Assembly: GCA_027596945.1 (NCBI GenBank)
Contig: JADGJH010000694.1
Span: 1 to 15,252 of the forward strand
Origin: Physocladia obscura
Taxonomy: Eukaryota > Chytridiomycota > Chytridiomycetes > Chytridiales > Chytriomycetaceae
Reading direction: 5' to 3'
DNA length: 15,252 nt
Shown here: one piece after another, positions 1-9,779 of the stretch
Position numbering within the stretch: position 1 is the stretch's first letter
Layout of the letters: every line of letters begins with the position of its first letter
Position numbers and translations under genes: made by a program
Notes under the pieces: generated by a model
The model's database searches: none
What the model saw: the letters and a program-made list of their open reading frames with translations, nothing else
Told to the model about the DNA's origin: nothing

Positions 1-41
1 TATATATATATTTACTAATGTATATTGTATATATATATTTA
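1..41. repeat. TA-rich microsatellite at left window edge
   Basis: Imperfect (TA)n tract: two runs of alternating T and A separated by a short interruption. It is cut by the window edge. Low-complexity sequence with no coding signal. Confidence 0.8.
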
Positions 42-60
42 CTTCTCCTGTTGTATACAT

Positions 61-510
61 TGGAACTTGATGTGTTCCAGTTGGAAATTTCACTTTTATG
101 TTGAAAAGTATTGACTGAGCCACAAGTCAGTACATTTCAACAGGAATCAATAGAAACATTTAGAAAATGTAGAAAAGACAAAAGACAGTTGCAAGATACT
201 ATGAAGGCATCCACAGCCTCTTGAACCAACAGATTTGAATATGCTGATGGTCACAGCACGTGTATTCACAGTTGGCACAGTCAACTTTAGTTTATTAATA
301 AAGATATTAAGCTATTTAAAAACTAAACAAAAGTGATATGCCTAAAGTCAACAAAAACTAAGTGAAAGAACCAACTGCCATTCACTATAACATCAATCAT
401 TTTGAGCTATAAGCAATGACAGAAAAACCATATTTGTTTGATTTTTCTCAAAGATATTTCATTGAAGAGAAAAGCTCAAAGATGCCTTTATACTGATTTA
501 TTTAAAATAC
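61..510. other. No gene seen, AT-rich and CpG-poor
   Basis: I found no convincing coding frame, RNA gene or splice structure. An 82-codon plus-strand frame beginning at 438 runs through the palindromic repeat and has low-complexity Lys/Phe/Ile content, so I regard it as chance. The composition matches the transposon-derived sequence to the right, so this may be older mobile-element debris. Confidence 0.5.
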
Positions 511-565
511 TATTTGAAATACTATTTCAAATTATTTCAAAGTATTTGAAATACTATTTCAAATT
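511..565. repeat. Two tandem 21-bp perfect palindromes
   Basis: ATTTGAAATA, a central C, then TATTTCAAAT occurs at 512-532 and again at 544-564. Each copy is a perfect inverted repeat with 10-bp arms around one base. The 11-bp spacer (533-543) contains a further half-arm, TATTTCAAA. A 23-bp direct repeat (511-533 and 543-565) contains the palindromes, giving a 32-bp period. It could be a transposon subterminal repeat or a binding-site array; nothing else here decides. Confidence 0.85.
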
Positions 566-689
566 CAGATGCATCTCAAGTACAAAAAAAGCTATAAAGA
601 GGGCTCTGGGTTTCCTTTTTTTGTGTAGAATCTTAACAAATAAAAAACTCTTTCAACTCTCAAACTTAAAGTCTACTATCAACTGAATA

Positions 690-1540
690 TTAACACTTTA
701 TAATCACGTCCCAATCTTGCTTTCAAAATGCCAAAAAAAAACTTATTGGATTGAAGAAGGGGCAGTATGCAGGAAGATCAAGGGGAATTATTCCTGCAGC
801 ATGCAAATCAAGAATAAGTTGAGGGGAAACATGGATTCTTGCACCATTACAAACTCAGACAGAATTATGCCCAGGATACACTTGAATTTTTGTTGAATAA
901 CTGCAAAACTCATACAGTTGGCAGCAAATTTTGCTCAGGTGAATGTGCCCTCAGTTTCAAATATGTCCAGCAATCAATTGCTGCCAATAAAACAGAGCAT
1001 AGAAACTCTCATATTCCCCAAGCACCAATACTTTCTCATCTTTTAATACATAACTGCAATTTCAAAGCATATCACAATTGTCAAATGAAACTTCATCAAG
1101 AAACACAAGGTTACAAATATTTGAAATCAATAGAGTTGATTTCATGGGTGAAGCACATCACATTTTTGTCTTTAATTTGAACTGCTTGCCACTTTGGTGC
1201 TTTCATGTGAGTCCTGTCTGCCAAACATTTCCTTTGCTGATGGTGATTCCAAATTGATTGCAAAATGCAATTTGAGCTTCATCAAGGAAGCTCAGTGGCA
1301 TTAGTGTGAATAATTTGATGATCCATGCATAGTGAGCTGTAGAAAATTTTTGATGGATTGAGTCTCATATGGTTTTTTTATATGTGCCCTTTTGTTCAAA
1401 CTGTTGAATCCATCAACTGATTGTTGCAGGTGATTTCACATAAATTTTTGCTATTTTGGTGGCTGTGATTCTGTGAATGTAGAAGTTGTAAAGGTTATGG
1501 GCCCTCGTGTTTGCACTGACCTGCTTTGACATGACTTCAG
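690..1540 (-). pseudogene. Dead IS630/Tc1-type transposase (DDE_3-like)
   Basis: Minus-strand pieces in changing frames follow the order of an IS630/Tc1-superfamily transposase. First comes a helix-turn-helix (about 1400-1540, reading TATKIAKIYVKSPATISWW), then a second helix-turn-helix (about 1215-1290, FGITISKGNVW). The first catalytic acid is in LVFLDEVSF (D codon 1095-1097). The second acidic site reads NGARIHV (N codon 846-848), where family members have D. The C-terminal motif LPAYCPFFNPI (about 744-775) is followed by FFGILKARLG. The glutamate expected after NPI is lost at a frame break beside a T run. Several in-frame stops are present. The element is therefore inactive: one catalytic residue is changed, one lost, and the frame is broken repeatedly. 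Terminal inverted repeats and target duplication were not identified. The superfamily call is firm; the subfamily is not. Confidence 0.75.
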
Positions 1541-1615
1541 ATGAAATTATGCAAAAAATTGTTCAACATTTTCATTTTCAAGTGAATCCACAATACATTT
1601 TGTTTTTTTTCTTAT

Positions 1616-4202
1616 TCATTTTTTCAAGGTTGAAATTTTAGGGAGTGGCAGATTTTTTGAAAAGTATTGGGTCTCTGTCTTCATCTTATCCATTGTTTTT
1701 GACAAGCTTTGATCAAAAACAACTTTGAACTCCTCTTTATCTTTGTGAACTTCTTTCGAATTTTCGTTTCTAAATTGATTCAACTGCAAAACTTTTATAA
1801 GTACATAATCAAGAAAACCAAACACATTTTCACTGACTTCGTCATTGAATTTTTTAGAAACATCTGCACTTGATTTTTTGAATTTGTTTCCCTGTCAAAA
1901 AGTGACTTCAGTGAGGAACAATATTTGCAATTGAAACTTACGGCAAATGTATTATTTGAAGCTACACTTCCAAAAGGCTTATAAATATCCTTTATCGTAT
2001 GATCTTCTTTTCCCTACATACCCAATAAAGTTAGATGCAGAATATTTTTTAAAATACTCACATCCTTTGTTTTCTCATATTCATTAAGAATTGAAGCTTG
2101 ATTTTGAGCTTTTGATTCCAAAACTCCAGTGGATGGTGCCTCGGTTGTGTCCGCTCGCGAATGAGTATCCCATCTTTTGTCGTTTAGTTTTTGAAACAAG
2201 CTGATATATGTACATACAAGTCTCTATGTTTATTTTAATATTGTTTTTGTTAGTTAATATGCTTTCCAAATAAAGCATAACCGAGTGTACTTTTCTGGAA
2301 ATTCAGAGTTCGAAGTTGATGCTGTCGATAGTTTTCTTCTCCATTTCTTATTATTTCTTTCCACAATGTTTGCTAAACTGAACAAAATAATGGCACAAAG
2401 ATAAGTAGATTATTTTTTTAACCAGTTACACCTATTCATACCCATCTTCTTCGGAACTTGCAGAATCGTCCAAGTCTTCGTTTGAATCCATACGATCATC
2501 AATGTTGGAGTTTATTTTAACTTTGTTCTTGCGCAAGTATTTTACTTGTTCCCATGTGAGTTCTTTGTAAAATGTATCTGGTTTTTGCTGAAGAATGCAG
2601 TCAGAAATTCTGGGGGAAAAAAGCTTCAAAAACCTCAAGCAAATCAAAAAAATTCCGCCCCATATTTTGAATCAAAGATTCTGCAACGTAGCTGAAAGTT
2701 TGCATCAAAAAAATTAACGTGTTCGAGGCGTATTTTTGACTATCTGGATGGGCAACATTTGCAAGAACGTTTAAAAGGCCACCAACAATCTGTAGCTTCA
2801 CCATTTTCTCAGCAAGCTCCTGCGAAGTTGCAGCCATCACTCTATAATTTATTAAGAACGATTGCAAACTAATTTTGAAAGTCTAACCCCAAAAGTTTCG
2901 CAGCATATGCTTGTTGGATAAATATTGCCAACATTCCATCTGATGGTGGTTTTTCATTTGCTGCAACTTTCCATTGATGATTAGCTTGCAATGTTTTTCC
3001 TTCACTGCTTTTTTGTACTCTTCTCCGGCGATCTAATATGTAAATGGATTTTTCTTCTAAATAGCCAACATTCAAAACTATCTCAAACCTTCGGTATTTT
3101 CGTCCATTAACTCATCTGTTGGACTTAGTTTTAAAATTTGAATCAGTTGCGTGAGTGCGATTTCTTGAAGATTTTGCCGCTTCACTAACTCTTTCAGCAA
3201 TTCAAAGCCTATATTGCCATGTTTCAAATTAGTCCAAGTGAAGTTGGAAATAATTGTAATAATAATAAAATAATACCCTCATATTGAATCTGAATATGAG
3301 GATTCCTCAATAGACTTATTGTGGCATCAATGATTGAAGGATGCACTGTTGGAATTGAAGGCTGGAAACTTTCAGTGGAATCAATTAACACTATTTCCTC
3401 ACCAATAGCATTCGAAGCGCTTGTCCAGATATTTGCTGTCCAGTTGGCGAAGAAGCTGAAGAGGTCAGCAATGATAGCAAGGACTTGTAAACTTGCATCA
3501 AAAACTTCGGGTTACCCTGCCACAATAATTCAAGAACAAATACAACGAAAATAATAATACTTACAACTCCCAGCTGAAATAAAAGGTTTTGACAATAATC
3601 TTGCGTCGTTTCTGATCTCGATCGAGCTAGGCAATCCGCCACGGTTCGCACACCGTAACTTTCGCACAAAAATTCTTTATACTTTCTTCCAGCGTTAGCA
3701 ATATTTATTAACAGCCGCAACGCCTCTGACTTGTCCGCTTCCTTGATTTGCGCCAACCCTAAAAGCTCAAGGACAGTCAAAACTCCGCCAACTTCCAGAA
3801 ATTCAGCTAAAAATCTGCTCCCAGAAGCTGCAGAAATAAATATGGAAATTGCTTGCAATTGAAGGGAAATATTGAAGTTCAGTAGGTATGTTAATCTAAG
3901 CCATGCTGTTATGCGTGTTAAAAACAGGCTGGCTCCATTTCCAAGTTCTTTTTCAAGCTGAGGTCCGGTTTTATTTCTATTACTGGTGACAAACTCTTGT
4001 AATATCTTTTCGCGCACATATTTATTTCCCTGGTGAATAGGTTTAGTTTTGAAATTCAAAACCCAACCAAGCCAACCTGATCCCAAGTTTTGCTCAGTCT
4101 CATAAAATAAGAACTGGGACTAGTACGCGAAAATTGTCTTTCGAAGCGGACAATCGGTAGAGCTTCAGAAATTGTTCGATTTTGCACAGCGATTGTATTC
4201 AT
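1616..4202 (-). CDS. ARMH1: ARMH1-like armadillo-helical protein, 12-exon form (663 aa) or 8-exon form (472 aa)
   Basis: This resembles metazoan ARMH1, a helical-repeat protein of poorly known function that I believe is linked to cilia (family knowledge, not seen here). Exon 2 carries the diagnostic core: GASLFLTRITAWLRLTY, FLEVGGVLTVLELLGL and RKYKEFLCESYGVRTVADC. Exon 3 has GNPKFLMQVYKSLLSLL and exon 6 has IFIQQAYAAKLLG, all in family order. The start at 4202 is the first ATG of the exon 1 frame; exon 1 ends MRLSKTWDQ, which aligns with the family just before the armadillo core. The first stop is TAG 2434-2432 (472 aa, close to my recollection of about 440 aa for the human protein). However, an intron 2441-2378 removes that stop and joins, in phase, four more exons ending at TGA 1618-1616. 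Those downstream exons have no in-frame ATG of their own. The tail is acidic (DSNEDLDDSASSEEDG), then Lys-rich and probably helical. The gene starts 99 bp after the SMC4 stop on the same strand. Confidence 0.8.
1616..4202 (-). other. Exon map of the ARMH1-like gene
   Basis: Exons in coding order: 4202-4077, 4029-3565, 3516-3403, 3361-3277, 3208-3089, 3032-2888, 2841-2634, 2587-2442, 2377-2282, 2200-2062, 2013-1942, 1891-1616. Introns are 47, 48, 41, 68, 56, 46, 46, 64, 81, 48 and 50 nt, all GT-AG. The total is 1992 nt, divisible by three. If exon 8 runs on to TAG at 2432 the total is 1419 nt, also divisible by three. The fifth intron has two in-phase acceptors: 3033 (56 nt, preferred for length) or 3057 (32 nt, adding eight residues). 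The seventh intron also has an earlier CAG that would give 24 nt but leads straight to a stop. Confidence 0.75.
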
Positions 4203-4301
4203 CACTTTTTTACGATAAAAAAAAAAAACAACTCACAGACTCAGACACTCGAAGAAAAAACAAAAAAAAAAAAAAGTAAATCCAAAATAAACAATCGAAA
4301 A
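4203..4301 (-). promoter_or_regulatory. 99-bp spacer between SMC4 stop and ARMH1-like start
   Basis: This is the only sequence between the two tandem genes. On the coding strand it holds a 14-nt T tract (4275-4262), a 6-nt T tract (4260-4255) and a 12-nt T tract (4228-4217). There is no AATAAA on the coding strand. It must contain the SMC4 3' end signal and the ARMH1 5' UTR and promoter. Poly(dA:dT) tracts often keep promoters nucleosome-poor, which is a possible role here. Just before the ATG the strand reads TCGTAAAAAAGTG. Confidence 0.6.
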
Positions 4302-7300
4302 CTATTCAATTAAAATTTGATTTGGATTGATGGCAATACTTTTGGTCGTATTATCGGTCTAAGGAACAAGAATATGAAGTTAGCCAAAAATAATTGCAAC
4401 ACGCGAAATACTTTATAAATTCCAACAAGCCGGTCAGCCAATTCAAACATATTGTTTCTTAAACTGATAATTATGAATTGCGCATTTTTAGTTCGTTCTT
4501 TGATATAATTAGCAATAATTGAGACATTTCTAAAATCCAGGGCTGCATCAATTTCGTCCATAAAATAAAGCGGCGTGGGTTTGTAATGGTGCAAAGCAAA
4601 CACAAGAGCCAAAGAGCTTAAAGTCTAATAAATTAAATCAGAAATTGAAAAATTATGGGTCACGAAAATTTTCAATAATAACCTTTTCTCCCCCCGATAA
4701 ATTGCAAATATTTTTCCAGCTCTTTTTTGGAGGCATAACGCTGAAAATAATTCCTTCCGAGAAAGGATCCAGGGAATCGACTAATTCAAGTTCTGCGTTA
4801 CCTCCAAGAGTTATCATCTAAATATAATGATTACTTATAACAGTTTCAGGACTGCTTTTAATCTTACTTGATACATTTCCTTCAGCTTGTGTGAAATTGT
4901 GTAAAAGCCATCCATAAACTCATCTAAACGACGTTTCCGTAATTTTTCATGAGTTTCTCGAATATTATCACGTTTTTGCGTTGATTCCTCCAATTCTTTA
5001 AATCGTGCGATATAAACAGCCATCTTTTGACGATATTCAGTTAAAGCAGTAAGATTTGGAGTCATTTTTCTGATTTTTTCTGCTCAACAAAGTTAATTTT
5101 TTTATTTTAATAATTAAAAATGGTACCATGTAATTTTTCAATATCGTGCTCCAAGATTGCAGGATCCATCATGGCAATTTCGTCTGGTGTATATTCGCGA
5201 AGGGGTTCCAAAGGTTCTTCTTCGAATCTAAGATAATGTTCATGTGCAAATATTGAACCATCAGTCCTTACCCAGTGACTTGCAATTCCAGTTGTGAGAG
5301 AGTTTCGGATACCTGATTTACGAATTTTTTTGCTGAAGCTATCTGCTTTTCCTTATCAATTACTGATGATTGGAGTTTGATCTTTTTTGTAACATCAATT
5401 AGTTGGCCAGCATTATAAGATTATTATTTTTTTATCATACTTCCAATGCTTTAAAGTCGCTGATAATAGAGTTTTTTGCATCAAAATCGGTTTTTAATAT
5501 TTGTTTTTCGGACTCTTTCTCTTCGAGAGCCTATTTGAAAATTTCAGTAGTATTAGAAAATGGTGGAAACCTTACGCTTTCGGCATCTTTCAGAGCAATT
5601 CTAACAGATGATTGGAATTTAACGGCTTCGACAAGTGATGCTTCGACTTCGTAAAGCTCCCTTTTTGCTTCTTCCAGTTCAGCTTCTTTCCGCTCAATGC
5701 CGCTTTCAATCTTGTGAATCGCCTTTTCTCTTGTTGTCTTTTCGATTTTCAATTTCTTAATTTGCTCGTTACAACCATCGATTTGTTGGTTGATTCCATC
5801 GACCATAGCTTTTTTGCTTCTTAACTTAACCCCACCTGCTTGAAGAATCTGCTCTTGAAGATTGCGTATCTCGTCATCGATCTTTGTTTTTGATTTTTGA
5901 AGCTTTTCCATTTCAGTTTGCCATTTTGAAATCGAAAATTTAAGTGCTGACATCTTTTGAATATCTTCATGACTGGGCCCGTCAGACTTTTTGCTGTGAA
6001 ATAATTAAATTTTCGCGTCCATTATGCATATAAAGAAGTTACCTGAGGGTTTGAACTTGTTTCTCAGAATCAGAAACTTGTTTTGCAATGGAAGTGAGCT
6101 CCATACGCAATTTCGAAAGATTAAATTCCGTTGCTGGAATTTCCTTCAATATTCGCGCTCTTTCAGTTTCATAGGCAATTTTTTTACTCAAATGTTCTTC
6201 CAATATCTCTTCCGATGTCTTTTCTTCAGACAGCAGCTCAGCAAATTGATCTTCTGTAATAACATTCGAATTCGAAAACTTGCTACACATTCCTCCGCAT
6301 TGTGGTTTTGAGCCACCGCCAGACATGACTCCAGAATTTTCGATAAGCTGCCCTTCAAGAGTTACAACTCGGTGACGCGTCGACCCGCCAAATGCAATCC
6401 TATTGGCATTTTGAAGATCTGATGTGACAAGAGTATCTCCGAGCGTCTTATAAAACACGTCTTTGAATCGGGAATCTTTTGGAGTCACAAGGTCAAAAAG
6501 ACGTTTCGAATTTTCAGGTACCGTAAATTTGCTGCTACTTCCCGAAGAAATTTTATCAAGGCATATAAATGATGCTCGGCCGAGGTTTTGAACTTTGAGG
6601 AAATCAATACATTTTTGAGCGCATTCTACAGTTTCGACGACAATATGTTCCAAAGCGCCACATGCGGTAGTTATAGCAACATCATACTTATCTTCAATAA
6701 CACCAAGATCTCCCAGACGACCCTATTATAAATTAGATCGGCATCGGATATTTTGCAAAACACTCACACAAATTCCATTAATTTTTCCAGACTGCTTCTG
6801 TTTCATCAAGTTTGACATGATTGAACCGCGAGATTGGGAGGATTGCATAGAAAGTTTTGCTTCCGCTACTTTATCACGAGCATTTGAAACTTGAGAAACT
6901 AAAGATTTTTCTTTTTCCACATATTTCTGAAAATAAAAATGTTAAATTTATTGACGAAGAAAATGATAATTAACCTGCAATTTTGCTTGAATTTGCTCTA
7001 AGGTGTTTTTTAGTTCAAGTGCATATTGCTGAGTCTCTGCGATTTCCACAGCCTAAAAGATAAATAAGCATAATTGTCACGTAAATTAATTTTACCTTTT
7101 CTTTGTGGAGAGTTTTGTATTCGCTATATTTCGCCTTTGCCAGGTTTAAAGCAGACTCAGATTCTTCTGTGCGTTTGATCAGTAAATCAAGCTCAGATTG
7201 AGAAATATCAATTTTGGACTGAGTATCATTAATACGCTCTGTCCACGGTTGAATTTCGAGTTGTTTTTCTTCAATACTAGTCTGTAAAGCTTGCGTTTTC

Positions 7301-9042
7301 CCTAAAATTTCACATTTAGAAATAAAAAAAATCAGATTATACGTAAAAACCTCGCAAAGATTCACTGATTGACTCGAGATCTTTTTCTTCCTGCATCAGC
7401 CTTTCAGTCAACTCTTGAAGCTCTGATTCTGCAGAAAGGAGGTCCTTTCCAAAATTTTGTATCCATGAATTGTGTTCCGATTTGACAAACGAATCCTTTT
7501 TGTGAAATAAATTAATAGGAAAGGAAGTATTAAAATGTTGCAAACCTGTTTTACTGCCTTTTCTGCCTTTTTTGCTTTGTTTGATAAATGCTTTTCTTTT
7601 TCTTTCAACTCAACTTCCTTTCTATCGGTTTTTTGTGAGTCTTTTTTCAAATTCTCCGTTCTTTCAGTCAATTTTTGATGCTCTTGAGAAATAGAAAAGT
7701 AAAGTTTCTCCATTTCGAAAACTTCTTGAGAAACTTTTGAGAAGTTCAACCTTTCCAATTCCAAATTTGCGTTGAGTTCTTGCTATTTAAAAAATGGTTC
7801 AACAACGTCACTGATCAAGTAAAAATGATAAAGAAGATTGTAAAATCACACACAATTTTGTTCGTTAAACTGTTAATTTCGACTGATTTTTCATACTTGT
7901 CGATTTGATGCAGTTGATTTCTTTTGAACAATAACTCGTTTTCAGTCTTGATAAACTCTTCAGCTGCGAGTTTTTTTGGCTGTACACAAATGATTTAATA
8001 AGAGTATGAATGCCGGCGAACAGTGCCTACCTCTAACGATGCCTTTTCCTTTTCAACAATACGAAGCCGTTGTAATTTTTCGTCTCGTTCTTCTGACACC
8101 ACTTCAAGTTCTTTGACTAGTGTTTCGATTTGTTCTTTGTATTTTGAAGTTCCGATAATGTCTTCCATGTACTCAAGAAGCCCATCTTCATGCTCCGTCG
8201 GTGCTTTTGGTTTCATCAAAGCAATTGATTCAACTTCTCCCTGATAGCAGTCAGAATACTATTATTGCAATTTAAAAACAAACCTGCAAAATAAGAAACC
8301 GTTTGTGGTCCAAATCAACACCTTTCCCTTTCAATAAATCCGTAACTTCAGAAAATGTGCTTGCACGACCGTTAATGCGATAAGTGCTTTTGTCGGTCTT
8401 TCCTTTTTCAACAGTCCGCGAAATTACTAATTGTGAATTTTCCACTATTTTATATGCATCCGGTCCAGGCTATTTTAGATCGTATTTGATATCAGTATTT
8501 TCGTATGTTTCGTGACTTTCTTACCAAGTCTAGAATTTCCTGAAAGTGTACTTCTACTCCTCCATTTTCCAAATCCGGAAACTGGGCAGATTTATGAATA
8601 AGATCAGAAAGCTTTCCTTGACGCATTTTCTTGGCCTTGAATCCAAATACAAAAAGCAATGCATCAATTACATTTGACTTCCCACTTCCATTCGGACCGA
8701 CAATAGATGTGAATGACTGAGTTTTGTTTGTTTACTGCAAAGCTAAGCAATATTATCAGAGTGCTACTTTAATGGTACCTTGTGAAATGGGCCAATTTCG
8801 ACCGATCCAGCATAAGACTTAAAGTTCCGTAAAATCAGTTTTGCCAGCAGAAGACGCGGTGCGGATTCGCTCTTCTGGATGTGTTCGTTTTTCAAGCCGG
8901 AATCGGTTGTCGGATCTGCTTGCATACTGAGCACATCGACTAAATTTGAAAGCGCAGAGTTATTTGCGCTTGCCGCTGCCACGTTTGCTGTTAACATTTG
9001 TGGCAAAATCGCGTTGCTGTCAGGTGCTACTGTTGCAAGCAT
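4302..9042 (-). CDS. SMC4: SMC4, condensin ATPase subunit (1272 aa, 19 exons)
   Basis: SMC4 pairs with SMC2 in condensin and uses ATP to compact and loop mitotic chromosomes. After a variable 62-residue N-tail the ABC head begins with [11 protein letters not shown]. Walker A is GPNGSGKS (residues 95-102). The Q-loop segment [17 protein letters not shown] spans 210-221. The first coiled coil runs to about 600. The hinge (about 602-770, exon 11) starts GRLGDLG and contains IVVETVE and [10 protein letters not shown]. The return coil follows, with AGGVKLRS. The C-head has [20 protein letters not shown], signature LSGGEK (1178-1183), Walker B LYFMDE (1202-1207) and ALD. The end reads [16 protein letters not shown], the SMC4 (not SMC2) tail. 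Length is close to human SMC4 (1288). ATG 9042 is used because TGA lies in frame seven codons upstream; an acceptor-like TTTTGATCAG there could also belong to a 5' UTR intron. All ATPase motifs are intact, so the gene looks functional. Confidence 0.97.
4302..9042 (-). other. Exon map of SMC4
   Basis: Exons in coding order: 9042-8779, 8716-8525, 8469-8284, 8240-8031, 7979-7854, 7782-7546, 7495-7351, 7301-7096, 7052-6975, 6926-6768, 6722-6043, 5993-5576, 5530-5441, 5381-5272, 5227-5127, 5079-4868, 4817-4683, 4624-4412, 4358-4302. The sum is 3819 nt, exactly 1273 codons including TAG at 4304-4302. The 18 introns are 43-71 nt, all GT-AG. The largest exon (680 nt) encodes the hinge. Two introns (7545-7496 and 5440-5382) end in AAAAAG instead of a pyrimidine-AG. 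Most joins were checked against conserved SMC4 motifs on both sides; coiled-coil joins rest on frame and splice consensus only. Confidence 0.9.
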
Positions 9043-9130
9043 TTCGAAAAGCTTTTCTGATCAAAACAAACAAATGATCAATTCTTTCACCATCTAAAAT
9101 ATCTTATTTATGCAAAGAAAATGTGGTAAA
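9043..9130 (-). promoter_or_regulatory. Upstream region of SMC4
   Basis: This short stretch separates the SMC4 start from the kinase relic, so the promoter or 5' UTR must lie here or extend into the relic. On the coding strand two TTGATCA sites sit about 16 bp apart, joined by a T/G-rich run. No TATA box is clear. The acceptor-like TTTTGATCAG ends about 18 nt before the ATG, which would permit a spliced leader or a 5' UTR intron. Confidence 0.3.
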
Positions 9131-9420
9131 CATTCATTCAATACAATTGCACAACTGGTACAAAATTGAATATCAGAAGACGAAGAGCTGTTAGAACGTC
9201 AATGACAAACTTGTCTGCTAGTTTGATCGCCGAATGGTATAATTCTGGCCTGTGCCTGCTGGCCACCCATTTTAATCCATGTGATTCCTCCATTTTCGAT
9301 TTTAAGTAGGCAGTTTTGAAATAGCAAAATAAGTTTGAAACAACTGAAAGCAAAATTTAGTCATTTCTCTTACCCAACAATACTCATACCAAATCCACGA
9401 AAAATCCAGCAATACCATCT
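9130..9420 (-). pseudogene. Frameshifted relic of an ADCK2/ABC1-type atypical kinase
   Basis: ABC1/ADCK (UbiB/COQ8 family) proteins are atypical mitochondrial kinases or ATPases; ADCK2 members have a conserved GPTxIKxGQWASTRxDLF-type segment. Here the minus strand reads ENGGITWIKMG at 9297-9265 in one frame, then ASRHRPELYHSAIKLADKF from 9263 in another. The QW expected at the junction is missing and the frame shifts there, consistent with a 5-nt loss. Upstream, an acceptor TTTCAG ending at 9344 joins a hydrophobic stretch (FKLILLFQNCLLK) in phase to the first part. Its donor is either GTAAGAG at 9373 (30-nt intron) or GTATGAG at 9389 (46 nt, typical here). The later kinase motifs are absent, and the second frame stops near 9138. 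I infer a truncated pseudogene; an assembly or sequencing error at 9264 cannot be excluded, but would not explain the missing remainder. Confidence 0.5.
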
Positions 9421-9439
9421 ATATTACTTTCTCAAGCTG

Positions 9440-9770
9440 AAAATTCTCCGTTGCCGCCTTTGTGAATACTTTTTACGCATGTCAATCAAGCCGAACAAAC
9501 CGGAAATTCTTTTTTTCGTTTTTGTGGAGCAGCCTTCAAATGAAAAGCATCTGCGAGTTTACCTTGTCTGAAAGCATTTTTTCTGGAAATTAGTTGTTGA
9601 AACTTATGTTCAAGTGGCGTAAGAGTCGATTCCAAGCAGATTTTTCGTTTGAGTGAGCACACAAAAAAGACCCATTTCCAACAAATCTGACCCTCCACAA
9701 AATCTCTGTTTTTAACCAAAAACATAACAACTCAATTCTAATACCAGAGCAAAATGAAGGAATTGATCTC
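9440..9770. other. No gene resolved; right edge of the CpG-normal island
   Basis: A 79-codon minus-strand frame (9725-9486) has basic residues but no recognisable motif. It could be decayed 5' exons of the kinase relic. CpG dinucleotides are normal up to about 9650 and then almost vanish, so the boundary of the gene island lies in this stretch. Confidence 0.4.
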
Positions 9771-9779
9771 TGGTACTTC

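Noticed and set aside
438..686. 82-codon plus-strand ORF
   Set aside because: Low-complexity content produced by the palindromic repeats; no start context or homology.
839..1180. 113-codon plus-strand ORF as a gene
   Set aside because: The opposite strand carries recognisable transposase motifs over the same interval, so this is a shadow frame within a dead element.
2084..2278. Minus-strand ORF crossing the intron at 2281-2201
   Set aside because: It reads through a well-formed intron in a frame different from the one that stays continuous across exons 9 to 12.
3321..3554. 77-codon plus-strand ORF
   Set aside because: It lies antisense to ARMH1-like exons 3 and 4, whose protein matches the family; a shadow frame.
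4084..4086. Start of the ARMH1-like protein at this point
   Set aside because: The codon is TTG and falls at the end of exon 1. The stretch after it to 4030 is an intron (GTTGGC...CACCAG), and the upstream ATG at 4202 gives a family-like N-terminus.
5403..5654. 83-codon plus-strand ORF
   Set aside because: Antisense to SMC4 exons 12 and 13 and the intron between them.
6024..6311. 95-codon plus-strand ORF
   Set aside because: Antisense to the SMC4 hinge exon, which is clearly coding; no motif of its own.
8023..8244. 73-codon Ser-rich plus-strand ORF
   Set aside because: Antisense to SMC4 exon 4; the Ser richness mirrors Glu/Lys codons of the coding strand.
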